Source of the DNA: an uncultured Ruminococcus sp.
Lineage (GTDB): Bacteria > Bacillota > Clostridia > Oscillospirales > Ruminococcaceae
Length of the DNA stretch: 10,588 nucleotides
Assembly: GCF_937915125.1 (NCBI RefSeq)
Contig: NZ_CALDMP010000083.1
Location: 1 to 10,588 of the forward strand
Reading direction: 5' to 3'
Shown here: piece after piece, positions 1 through 6,090 of the stretch
How positions within the stretch are numbered: position 1 is the first letter of the stretch
How the letters are laid out: each line of letters begins with the position of its first letter
The notes under the pieces: model-generated
What the model saw: the letters and a program-made list of their open reading frames with translations, nothing else
Database searches by the model: none
What the model was told of the DNA's origin: nothing
Position numbers and translations under genes: made by a program

Positions 1-53
1 CTCGCTACCTCCACCTTGGCAAGGTGGCGCTCTACCAGATGAGCTAAATCCGC
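1..53 (-). tRNA. tRNA-Gly (GCC), 3' part cut off by window edge
   Basis: On the minus strand the sequence begins GCGGATT, followed by a D-arm (GCTC...GAGC) and an anticodon stem CCACC/GGTGG closing the loop TTGCCAA. The anticodon GCC lies at plus-strand positions 18-20 and reads glycine codons GGC and GGU. The T-arm, the acceptor 3' strand and the CCA end lie outside the window, so the gene is partial here because of the window, not because of decay. It is the last of four co-oriented tRNA genes seen. Confidence 0.95.
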
Positions 54-106
54 ATCCGGAACATGTTGCAGTAAACTGTTACTACAGCAAACCGATACAT
101 ATTCCA

Positions 107-182
107 TGGTGCCTCCGATCGGAATCGAACCAATGACACGGGGATTTTCAGTCCCCTGCTCTACCGACTGAGCTACAGAGGC
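107..182 (-). tRNA. tRNA-Phe (GAA)
   Basis: A complete cloverleaf can be read on the minus strand. The acceptor strands GCCTCTG and CGGAGGC pair with one G-T wobble, the discriminator is A, and CCA is encoded (plus-strand TGG at 107-109). The anticodon stem GGGGA/TCCCC closes the loop CTGAAAA, with anticodon GAA at plus positions 147-149. The T-loop TTCGATT is canonical. It is the third gene of the Val-Asp-Phe-Gly cluster. Confidence 0.97.
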
Positions 183-186
183 ATCA

Positions 187-202
187 CAGCATAAGTATGC
201 TG
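187..202 (-). other. Spacer hairpin between tRNA-Asp and tRNA-Phe
   Basis: A perfect 7-bp inverted repeat (CAGCATA/TATGCTG) with only two bases between the arms fills most of the 22-base spacer between the two tRNA genes. In the polycistronic precursor it would form a small hairpin between the tRNAs. A role in processing is inference. A weaker inverted repeat (TTGC/GCAA with a partial inner stem, 66-90) lies in the next spacer. Confidence 0.4.
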
Positions 203-204
203 CA

Positions 205-281
205 TGGCGACCCGGATGAGGTTCGAACTCACGACCTCCGCCGTGACAGGGCGGCGTTCTAACCAGCTGAACTACCGGGCC
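205..281 (-). tRNA. tRNA-Asp (GTC)
   Basis: A complete 77-base tRNA on the minus strand. The acceptor strands GGCCCGG and CCGGGTC pair with one G-T wobble, the discriminator is G as is usual for tRNA-Asp, and CCA is encoded at plus 205-207. The anticodon loop CTGTCAC gives GTC at plus 245-247. The T-arm carries TTCGAAC. It is the second gene in the cluster; only three bases separate it from the CCA end of tRNA-Val, so the two must be separated by end processing. Confidence 0.97.
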
Positions 282-284
282 ATG

Positions 285-360
285 TGGTGGAAACTATAGG
301 GCTCGAACCTATGACCCTCTGCTTGTAAGGCAGATGCTCTCCCAGCTGAGCTAAGCTTCC
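285..360 (-). tRNA. tRNA-Val (TAC)
   Basis: A complete 76-base tRNA on the minus strand. The acceptor strands GGAAGCT and AGTTTCC pair with one wobble, the discriminator is A and CCA is encoded at plus 285-287. The anticodon stem TCTGC/GCAGA closes the loop CTTACAA, with anticodon TAC at plus 325-327. It is the promoter-proximal gene of the cluster, about 44 bases downstream of the predicted transcription start. Confidence 0.97.
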
Positions 361-410
361 ACATTGCTGTCTTTCCGGTTTGTTTTGTGTTCCTCACCGG
401 CGACTATTAC

Positions 411-439
411 AGTATACCACAACGCAAGGGGTTTGTCAA
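411..439 (-). promoter_or_regulatory. Consensus sigma-A promoter of the tRNA cluster
   Basis: On the minus strand, TTGACA (plus 434-439) and TATACT (plus 411-416) are separated by exactly 17 bases. The -35 box is perfect and the -10 box has five of six consensus bases. The predicted start is near 404, leaving a leader of about 44 bases before tRNA-Val. Upstream of the -35 box are three A/T tracts of seven bases (443-449, 451-457, 461-467), two of them exactly 10 bases apart, as in an UP element or bent DNA. This fits a highly expressed stable-RNA operon. Confidence 0.88.
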
Positions 440-460
440 GCATTTTTTTCAAAAAAATCG

Positions 461-485
461 AAAAAAAGCGAGTTTTGTGAAAACT
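461..485 (-). terminator. Possible weak intrinsic terminator after recG
   Basis: Reading from recG towards the tRNAs, a 6-bp AT-rich hairpin (AGTTTT/AAAACT around a 3-base loop, plus 471-485) is followed after CGC by seven T residues (plus 461-467). The position, about 50 bases past the recG stop, suits a terminator, but the stem is short and nearly free of GC. A wider inverted repeat, CTGTATT/AATACAG (484-490 and 524-530), lies just upstream. The same T tract also serves as the presumed UP element of the tRNA promoter. Confidence 0.35.
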
Positions 486-531
486 GTATTATTTCAACAG
501 CATGTTATGTTATATTTCAACAAAATACAGG

Positions 532-2577
532 TTAATTTCTCCCGTTCTCGCCGCTGCGATTGAACAGACGCAGCACTTCCAGCCGCAGTGCCCCATGTTC
601 CGGCTTCGACAGATCCGGATCCTCCTGCAGCAGTGCCTGGGCAGTTTCTTGTACCTCATGGAGCAGTTGAGTGTCATGTGACAGGTCAGCGATCTGTAAC
701 GGCGGCAGACCGTGCTGGCGTTCTCCGAAAAAGTCTCCGGGGCCCCTCAGCTGCAAATCCGCTTCGGCGATCTGAAAGCCGTCATTGGTACGACTCATGA
801 TCTGCATCCGGGTCCGGCACTCCTCCGTCACGTGATCTGTCATGAGAATGCAATAGCTTTGCGCACTGCCCCGTCCCACTCGTCCCCGGAGCTGGTGCAG
901 CTGGGACAGTCCGAACCGCTCGGCATTTTCTATCAGCAAAATGGTGGCGTTTGGCACATCCACGCCTACTTCAATCACCGTGGTGCTCACCAGCAGATCC
1001 AGCTGATGAGCACGGAACGCCTCCATGACCTGATCTTTTTCTGCAGCTTTCATTCTGCCGTGGAGCAGTCCCACCCGATAATCCGCAAAGGCACCGTTCT
1101 GTATGGACTCCGCATAGCTGGAAACCGCCTGCAATTCGCTTTCGTCCTTGTCGTCGATCATGGGACAGACAATATAGCCCTGATGTCCCTGTTGCAGCTG
1201 TTCCCGGATAAAATTGTATGCCCGTGTGCGGAGCTTTCCGGTGACGGCAAAAGTCTTGATTGGCAGCCGTCCGTTGGGCAGTTCCTTCAGCACGGAGATA
1301 TCCAGATCGCCATAAATCATCAATGCCAGGGTACGTGGAATGGGCGTTGCGGACATGACAAGCTTATGGGGACAGCCGCCTTTGTCGGCAAACAGGGTGC
1401 GCTGGGCTACGCCGAAGCGATGCTGTTCATCGGTAATGACCAGCGCCAGCTTCTGGAACTGCACTTCCTTTTGAAAAATCGCATGAGTACCTGCCACCAG
1501 CTGCACAGACCCATCCGCCAGTCCGTCATAGACGGCACGCTTTTCCTTAGCACGGAGAGAGCCAGTGAGCAATCCCACTGTAATACCCAAAGGCTCCAGA
1601 AACTGTTTCAGGGTATGATAATGCTGTACCGCCAGAATTTCCGTAGGCGCCATGAGTGCGCACTGCATCCCGTTCCGGACGGTGAAATAACATGCCGCCG
1701 CTGCAACTGCCGTCTTACCGCTGCCCACATCTCCCTGGAGCAGACGATTCATAGGCGCAGCTCCGCAGAGATCCCTTGTGATCTCCTGGACAGCGGTTTT
1801 TTGCCCCTGAGTCATCTGGAAGGGCAGAGCATCATAGAAGGGCTGCAAATCCGTTCTGACAGCCATGGGATATGCCGACTTGGTGCGATTATCTGCACGG
1901 CGCATGAGCATCCCCAGCTGCAATTGGAGCAGTTCATCAAAGGCAAGGCGGCGCCGTGCTGTTTCCATAAGCGCCGGGCTAGCTGGAAAATGGACTTGTT
2001 CCAGGGCTTGCGGCAAGGGCAGCAGTCCATGCTCCAGACGCATAGATTCCGGCATCCAGTCGAAGGGCTTTGCCTTGACAATTGCCATTGCCTGTTTCAC
2101 GGCATTTACCAGTACCTGCGCAGAAATACCACTGGTCAAAGGGTAAGACGGATAGATCAGCTCCTTGGAATTATCCGGCAGTACATGGGGCGCAGAGATT
2201 TCCCGGCGCAGGAGATTCCCCTGTATCTTTCCGGACATGCGATACCACTCGCCCAGACGCAGCGCCTGAAAGCCATAGGGGTTATTATAGATCACAATGG
2301 TCACATCGGAGACGCCGTCTGTGGCAACAGCCTTGAAAATGGTCATGCCCTTGCGGATATACTGGGGCGGAAATTTCCGGGCGATCTGCACACGAATCAC
2401 GCACTCCTCGCCGGGCTGTGTCGCCGCAACTGCCACCGGGTGGCTGTAATCCAGATAGCTGCGGGGAATGTGATAGAGCAAATCATAGGGGGTCTGGATT
2501 CCCAGCCGTGCCATGGCTTCTGCACGCTTAGCACCAATGCCCTTGAGCTGAGAAATCGGCTGAAACAGTTCGTCCAT
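532..2577 (-). CDS. recG: ATP-dependent DNA helicase RecG
   Basis: A 681-residue protein, the normal length for RecG, which binds branched DNA such as stalled forks and Holliday junctions and drives their reversal by double-strand translocation. The N-terminal wedge/OB domain (about 1-160) begins with the usual PISQLKGIGAKRAE segment. The superfamily 2 motor follows: Walker A GDVGSGKT at 282-289, DEQH box at 383-386, SATPIPRTL at 409-417, STTVIEVGVDVPNA at 531-544, QLRGRVGRG at 562-570, and the translocation motif region DLQLRGPGDFFG at 607-618. I chose the ATG at 2577 because AAAGGAG lies six bases upstream and because family members start at this point. An in-frame ATG at 2664 also has AAGGA in front of it, but that start would put the -10 box inside the coding sequence. 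The gene stands alone in its transcription unit. Confidence 0.97.
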   Translation of the reverse strand: MDELFQPISQLKGIGAKRAEAMARLGIQTPYDLLYHIPRSYLDYSHPVAVAATQPGEECVIRVQIARKFPPQYIRKGMTIFKAVATDGVSDVTIVIYNNPYGFQALRLGEWYRMSGKIQGNLLRREISAPHVLPDNSKELIYPSYPLTSGISAQVLVNAVKQAMAIVKAKPFDWMPESMRLEHGLLPLPQALEQVHFPASPALMETARRRLAFDELLQLQLGMLMRRADNRTKSAYPMAVRTDLQPFYDALPFQMTQGQKTAVQEITRDLCGAAPMNRLLQGDVGSGKTAVAAAACYFTVRNGMQCALMAPTEILAVQHYHTLKQFLEPLGITVGLLTGSLRAKEKRAVYDGLADGSVQLVAGTHAIFQKEVQFQKLALVITDEQHRFGVAQRTLFADKGGCPHKLVMSATPIPRTLALMIYGDLDISVLKELPNGRLPIKTFAVTGKLRTRAYNFIREQLQQGHQGYIVCPMIDDKDESELQAVSSYAESIQNGAFADYRVGLLHGRMKAAEKDQVMEAFRAHQLDLLVSTTVIEVGVDVPNATILLIENAERFGLSQLHQLRGRVGRGSAQSYCILMTDHVTEECRTRMQIMSRTNDGFQIAEADLQLRGPGDFFGERQHGLPPLQIADLSHDTQLLHEVQETAQALLQEDPDLSKPEHGALRLEVLRLFNRSGENGRN

Positions 2578-2583
2578 AGGCGT

Positions 2584-2590
2584 CTCCTTT
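2584..2590 (-). promoter_or_regulatory. Shine-Dalgarno site deciding the recG start
   Basis: AAAGGAG on the minus strand, six bases before the ATG at 2577. It supports this start over in-frame ATGs at 2610 and 2664; the former overlaps the predicted -10 box. Confidence 0.85.
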
Positions 2591-2608
2591 CGAAAAATGG
2601 TTTCTTTC

Positions 2609-2637
2609 ATTATAGCACAGATTTCAGTGGAACGCAA
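2609..2637 (-). promoter_or_regulatory. Probable recG promoter
   Basis: A perfect TATAAT (plus 2609-2614) is preceded at 17 bases by TTGCGT (plus 2632-2637), which keeps only the TTG of the -35 consensus. The predicted start near 2602 gives a leader of about 25 bases with the Shine-Dalgarno site in it. The weak -35 box suggests modest expression. Confidence 0.65.
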
Positions 2638-2715
2638 ATTGTTTGAGTGCGGATTCTTGCACATCAATTTTCCTTACGTACCCAACCCTTACACCAAATT
2701 TGCCACTATATAAGC

Positions 2716-2750
2716 AAAAAGGTCTCCCCTGTTATCCAGGAAAGACCTTT
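2716..2750 (-). terminator. Intrinsic terminator of the solute-binding protein gene
   Basis: An 8-bp stem AAAGGTCT/AGACCTTT (plus 2718-2725 and 2743-2750) carries an inner stem CCTG/CAGG (2728-2731 and 2737-2740). On the minus strand it ends in TTTTT. It lies about 20 bases past the stop codon of the lipoprotein gene and separates that gene from recG. Confidence 0.88.
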
Positions 2751-2771
2751 CACATACGAAAAAAATTTTAC

Positions 2772-4235
2772 TTAGCCATTATAGCCGCTGATTACCTCGT
2801 CAATTACCGCAGACCATTCGTCACGCAGTACTGCCCAGGAATCCTTATCGCCGTTCAGCAGTGCAGTGGTCAGGTTGTTCATGACACCTCTTGTTTCATA
2901 GGTGTACTCGCCGTCACCATACATTCTGCTGCCCATGCCATAGCCGAAGTCAAATACCGGTGTGATATTCTTCGGATCCTTATAATCCTGAAGTGCATCA
3001 TACTGTTCCTCAGTCACATACTTTTTCAGTTTGCCTTGCGCATTCATTTCCGGAATGATTGCTTTTTCCTTTGCGGCATCCTGATAGTCATCGATCATGG
3101 CAGCCAGACGCTCACACTTGATGTATGCTGCAACAGCATCACCCTTGTCCGAACCCTTTACCAGCATTTTTGCTGCGAAGTTGCAGTTCAGATAATATTC
3201 ATCGGAGCCAGGCTGTTTCGGGAACGGCACGATCATAAGGTCATTGTCCTCAACAAATCCGTCATCATTGATTTCCGGATCCGGCTCATGCCGTACATTG
3301 GACTCACCCAGCGCCCAGTCTGCCATGCCGAAGAAGAGCGTAGAGCCATCATCCGGCAGATAGCCGTACCAGGTAGGATCATACATGCCAAGATTCATAA
3401 TCTCTTCCATCACACCCTCGGCTTCTTCAATCGCCGGGCTGCTGATGTTGTTTGCAAACTTATCGCCGTCATAGGTGACAAACGTTTCACCGGTAGACTG
3501 TACCATTGCCTGACCAAACCAGCCGTTGATGCCATATCGTGTCTCACCATCGCCTGCATTGGAAACGAAGGTTTTCATCATATCCATGAAGGAATCCCAG
3601 TCCCAGTCACCGTCTTTGTACAGCTCATAGGGATCATCCAGACCATTTTCTTCGCACATGGAACGGCTGTAGGTGATGAGCAGCGGATCAGACAGGCAGT
3701 AGGGTACCACATAGTGCTTGCCCTTATATTCAAACATATCAATGACATCGGACATATCTGTCCAGATTTCATTGTCAAGATCCAGATAATCATCCAGAGG
3801 CTGATACTGATCCTTTGTTACACCGTTAGGCACAGCATCCCACTCATACGGGAACATATCCACCGGATCACCGCCCAGGATCCGGCTCGCCAGTGTATCG
3901 AACTTTGTATCTGATGTACAGGAAACGTATTCCACACTTGCGCCGTACTTGTCCTGAAACAGCGTCAATGCAACGCTTCTGTCCTGATTGTTCTTCGGAT
4001 TCAGGTCATAGTCAGCCAGCCAGTAAATCTTCTGACCCTTAATATCCGGGTCGTTGGCAACCATTTCATCGACCAGACCAATGTCTACCTCTACATCGTC
4101 CTTTTCCTTGTACGCAGATTCATCCGCAGAGGATTCCGAAGCGGAATCTCCGGAGCCGGAACTGCCGCAGGCAGCCAGAGTCCCCATCATGGTCAGTGCC
4201 ATAAGCGCAGCGAGAATACGTGTTAATTTCTTCAT
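2772..4235 (-). CDS. ABC-type extracellular solute-binding lipoprotein (family 1)
   Basis: A 487-residue exported lipoprotein. The N-terminus (MKKLTRI, then a hydrophobic stretch to residue 19) ends in the lipobox LAAC at 20-23, so Cys23 should be lipidated and hold the protein on the outer face of the membrane. A Ser/Gly/Asp/Glu-rich spacer (24-50) follows. The body has features of sugar-binding family 1 proteins: a substrate-lobe start at KIYWLADYDLNPKN, the VDMFPYEW and VPYCLSDPLLITYS segments, and a GDWDWDSFMDMMKTF segment near 208-223. That family delivers oligosaccharides or other solutes to an ABC permease; the substrate cannot be read from sequence. No permease or ATPase gene lies within the window, so it acts with partners encoded elsewhere or only senses. 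Upstream in-frame codons were rejected because the signal peptide starts here. AAAGGAG lies 12 bases upstream, an unusually long spacing. Confidence 0.9.
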   Translation of the reverse strand: MKKLTRILAALMALTMMGTLAACGSSGSGDSASESSADESAYKEKDDVEVDIGLVDEMVANDPDIKGQKIYWLADYDLNPKNNQDRSVALTLFQDKYGASVEYVSCTSDTKFDTLASRILGGDPVDMFPYEWDAVPNGVTKDQYQPLDDYLDLDNEIWTDMSDVIDMFEYKGKHYVVPYCLSDPLLITYSRSMCEENGLDDPYELYKDGDWDWDSFMDMMKTFVSNAGDGETRYGINGWFGQAMVQSTGETFVTYDGDKFANNISSPAIEEAEGVMEEIMNLGMYDPTWYGYLPDDGSTLFFGMADWALGESNVRHEPDPEINDDGFVEDNDLMIVPFPKQPGSDEYYLNCNFAAKMLVKGSDKGDAVAAYIKCERLAAMIDDYQDAAKEKAIIPEMNAQGKLKKYVTEEQYDALQDYKDPKNITPVFDFGYGMGSRMYGDGEYTYETRGVMNNLTTALLNGDKDSWAVLRDEWSAVIDEVISGYNG

Positions 4236-4274
4236 ATCTTCAAAAAACTCCTTTCCGAATTCGAGTCGCAAAAT

Positions 4275-4292
4275 AATCCGTAAAACCGGATT
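4275..4292 (-). promoter_or_regulatory. Dyad at the start of the lipoprotein transcript
   Basis: A perfect 6-bp inverted repeat, AATCCG/CGGATT, with a 6-base centre (TAAAAC). It lies at about +5 to +22 of the transcript predicted from the promoter at 4303-4331. This is a common operator position, and solute-binding protein genes are often controlled by local repressors, so an operator is plausible. It could equally be a 5'-leader hairpin; no long T run follows it. Confidence 0.4.
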
Positions 4293-4302
4293 TGACATTT
4301 GT

Positions 4303-4331
4303 ATTATATCATAAAAAACATGCCAGGTCAA
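4303..4331 (-). promoter_or_regulatory. Promoter of the solute-binding lipoprotein gene
   Basis: On the minus strand TTGACC (plus 4326-4331) and TATAAT (plus 4303-4308) are exactly 17 bases apart: eleven of twelve consensus positions. The predicted start near 4296 gives a leader of about 60 bases. With so strong a core promoter, control would be expected by repression. Confidence 0.87.
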
Positions 4332-4381
4332 GGGATGGACTGCATGCAATTTGCATAAAATTCGGCGTATTTTTTTGGGAG

Positions 4382-4410
4382 TTGCCATTTGCAGCGTTTT
4401 ATAGTATAAT
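4382..4410 (+). promoter_or_regulatory. Promoter of rnhA
   Basis: TTGCCA (4382-4387) and TATAAT (4405-4410) lie 17 bases apart. The start would be near 4417, only about 24 bases before the rnhA ATG. It is back to back with the lipoprotein promoter, with about 50 bases between the two -35 boxes, so the two units do not share core elements. Confidence 0.85.
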
Positions 4411-4440
4411 AATACCATCACACAATGCAGGAGGACAGGT

Positions 4441-4878
4441 ATGAAAACAGTAGAGATTTTTACGGACGGTGCATGCAGCGGCAATCCCGGTCCCGGCGGA
4501 TGGGGTGCCATACTGCGCTACGGCAGTGCGGAAAAGGAGCTTTCCGGGGGTGAACATTCCACCACCAACAACCGCATGGAGCTTTCCGGGGTGATCGCAG
4601 CACTCTCTGCCCTGAAAGAGCCGTGCAAGGTCATTCTGACCACGGACAGCAAATATGTGGTGGACAGCGTCACAAAGGGCTGGGTCTATGGCTGGCAGAA
4701 ACGGGGCTGGATCAAATCGGACAAGAAGCCGGCGCTGAACGTGGATCTCTGGGAACAGCTTCTGCCTCTTCTGGAACGGCATGATGTGACATTTCATTGG
4801 GTCAAGGGACACGCCGGGCATCCCGAAAATGAACGATGTGATGAGCTTGCGGTAATGGAGCGGGATAAGAACGCCTGA
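4441..4878 (+). CDS. rnhA: Ribonuclease HI
   Basis: A 145-residue type 1 RNase H, which cuts the RNA strand of RNA-DNA hybrids and so removes primers and R-loops in the cytoplasm. All four catalytic acidic residues are in their conserved settings: Asp9 (IFTDGACSGNPG), Glu47 (TTNNRMEL), Asp69 (LTTDSKYVVD) and Asp134 (ERCDELA). The catalytic-loop histidine is His124 in VKGHAGHPENE. A Trp/Lys/Arg-rich segment at 81-96 (GWVYGWQKRGWIKSDKK) matches the basic protrusion of the E. coli enzyme, which helps grip the hybrid. AGGAGG lies six bases before the ATG. The gene has its own promoter, is the only plus-strand gene here, and faces the secreted-protein gene tail to tail. Confidence 0.97.
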   Translation: MKTVEIFTDGACSGNPGPGGWGAILRYGSAEKELSGGEHSTTNNRMELSGVIAALSALKEPCKVILTTDSKYVVDSVTKGWVYGWQKRGWIKSDKKPALNVDLWEQLLPLLERHDVTFHWVKGHAGHPENERCDELAVMERDKNA

Positions 4879-4930
4879 TTTCCCAATCGCCGCCCCGTAT
4901 CATTAGCCCTTAGTCATTTATTTTGCAACA

Positions 4931-4974
4931 TAAAAAGCGAGAACCCCCTGCCGGATCAGGACAGGGGGGTTCTC
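4931..4974 (-). terminator. Terminator between convergent rnhA and secreted-protein gene
   Basis: A 12-bp GC-rich stem (GAGAACCCCCTG at 4939-4950 against CAGGGGGGTTCTC at 4962-4974, one bulged G) lies between the two stop codons. On the minus strand it is followed by GC and five T residues, so it should stop transcripts of the secreted-protein gene efficiently. On the plus strand the following TGTATTATAG is a poor U-tract, so termination of rnhA may be partial. Confidence 0.88.
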
Positions 4975-5033
4975 TGTATTATAGGGGTAAAAATGAAAAA
5001 ATGAGATTGTCAAAAATCAACACAGCAACAAGC

Positions 5034-5927
5034 TTACTTCTTTCTTCTTGTTACAGTGTATGCGCCAGCGCCCAGAGCTGCAGTTGCAATTGCACCCAGA
5101 ACAACTGCGGCAATGCCGAAGTCACCTGTCTCAGAGGTCTTGGCATTATTGGAAGAACCGCTGTTGGAAGAGCCGCTGCTCTTGTTAGAGCTGCCGCTGC
5201 TGGAGTTATTGCCGGAATTGCCGCCATTGCCGACGGCCGCCGTAGTTGTAGTTTCGCTAGAAGGATTTCCTCCACCCGGAGTTGATGTTGTGGTTGTAGT
5301 TGTAGATTCTGGGTCTGTCTCAGCTGTGCCGCCGCCTGCGCCGATACCACTGACAGTAAAGTTTACAACAACTTTATCTCCGGCAGCCAAGCCGCCCGAA
5401 ACATTTGGATCAATATCCGTCGTGTCCTGAACACCATTCGACCAAGTATTCAGAATATTTGCACGCATGGTGCTACCATCATCATTCAAATATAATGTAT
5501 GCTCAGAAGGTCCGTTATACGCAATTGCAACTTCTTCGCCGCTACCCACACGAACCACTTTGATGGAATCAATCGTAATGTTTGCAGTGCACCCTTCCGG
5601 TACAGCATTCTGCGAGCTTGATGCCCCTTTGGGTGCAAACGCAAATGCGTTTATATCAGTAGAAAGCATTAAGAATTCAATTGTCTCTGAGCCCTTATCC
5701 GCCGGAATGGTTACAGATGTAGTATACGAGCCATCACCTGTAATGGTAGCCGTCTCGGTTTCCCATTCACCAGCTTTCCATTGTGCAGCACCACCGGCAG
5801 AAATACACAGATATGCAGTATAAGGCGGCTCATCTGCAGCACTTGCACCGATGCCCATAGTTGTGACAGATACAGAAGTAACAGCTGCTACAGCCAAAAC
5901 TGCTGCCATTTTCTTCATCATCTTCAT
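5034..5927 (-). CDS. Secreted, probably surface-anchored protein of unknown function
   Basis: A 297-residue exported protein I cannot assign to a named family. In order: a basic N-terminus (KMMKK) and signal peptide with likely cleavage after ASA at 28-30; a globular, beta-rich domain at about 34-196 containing two cysteines (41 and 113); a low-complexity linker at about 197-262 rich in Gly, Ser, Thr and Asn, including a run of six Thr (209-214); then SETGD (265-269), a hydrophobic segment (271-290) and the tail RRKK. The last three have the layout of a C-terminal sorting signal, but the motif is SETGD instead of LPXTG, so sortase attachment is uncertain and simple membrane anchoring is the alternative. 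The globular part recalls carbohydrate-associated modules of secreted Ruminococcus proteins; that is memory-based inference. The ATG at 5927 has AGGAGGAG six bases upstream; the longer reading frame to 5954 would bury the signal peptide. Confidence 0.85.
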   Translation of the reverse strand: MKMMKKMAAVLAVAAVTSVSVTTMGIGASAADEPPYTAYLCISAGGAAQWKAGEWETETATITGDGSYTTSVTIPADKGSETIEFLMLSTDINAFAFAPKGASSSQNAVPEGCTANITIDSIKVVRVGSGEEVAIAYNGPSEHTLYLNDDGSTMRANILNTWSNGVQDTTDIDPNVSGGLAAGDKVVVNFTVSGIGAGGGTAETDPESTTTTTTSTPGGGNPSSETTTTAAVGNGGNSGNNSSSGSSNKSSGSSNSGSSNNAKTSETGDFGIAAVVLGAIATAALGAGAYTVTRRKK

Positions 5928-5946
5928 AGTAATCTCCTCCTGAAAA

Positions 5947-5965
5947 GCAGGCATATATACCCTGC
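5947..5965 (-). promoter_or_regulatory. 5'-leader hairpin next to the ribosome site
   Basis: A 5-bp GC-rich stem GCAGG/CCTGC with a 9-base loop lies five bases before the AGGAGGAG ribosome site of the secreted-protein gene. It may stabilise the mRNA or modulate initiation; the short stem makes this tentative. Confidence 0.35.
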
Positions 5966-5970
5966 ACGAT

Positions 5971-5982
5971 ATTCATATGAAT
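5971..5982 (-). promoter_or_regulatory. Perfect 12-bp palindrome over the predicted start site
   Basis: ATTCATATGAAT is a perfect palindrome directly downstream of the -10 box of the secreted-protein promoter and covers the predicted start near 5977. The position suits a repressor operator, but AT-rich palindromes of this size can also occur by chance near promoters. Confidence 0.35.
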
Positions 5983-5983
5983 T

Positions 5984-6012
5984 ATTATATCACAATCCGC
6001 CAGCCTTGTCTA
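5984..6012 (-). promoter_or_regulatory. Promoter of the secreted-protein gene
   Basis: TAGACA (plus 6007-6012) and TATAAT (plus 5984-5989) are 17 bases apart on the minus strand, eleven of twelve consensus positions. The leader is about 50 bases. This makes the gene a separate unit from mfd upstream, whose stop codon lies about 80 bases before the -35 box. Confidence 0.85.
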
Positions 6013-6090
6013 TGCACATTTTGCCTAAATCTTGCGGTGAATTCCTGTGAAATCGCTGAAAAGCGCACAAACCCATTCCGGCTTCTGCAC

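Noticed and set aside
712..2646. An open plus-strand frame of 644 codons antisense to recG
   Set aside because: Same reasoning: RecG motifs on the minus strand are complete, and the plus frame shows no motif, no good ribosome site and the His/Gln/Cys-rich composition of an antisense shadow.
2578..2664. A longer RecG starting at the ATG at 2664, which has AAGGA upstream
   Set aside because: The added 29 residues do not resemble any RecG N-terminus, and a perfect TATAAT and a stronger Shine-Dalgarno site lie between it and the standard start.
2643..3914. A plus-strand frame of 423 codons rich in Ile, Cys and His opposite the solute-binding protein gene
   Set aside because: The hydrophobic runs suggested membrane segments at first, but they are reverse complements of Asp/Glu/Tyr/Asn-rich binding-protein codons. 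The minus-strand lipobox, promoter and terminator settle the strand.
6054..6065. CGCT-GAAA-AGCG hairpin after mfd as its terminator
   Set aside because: The stem is only 4 bp and is followed by ATTTCACAG, with no T run. I see no convincing terminator in the 163 bases between mfd and the next start, so mfd transcripts may read into the secreted-protein gene.
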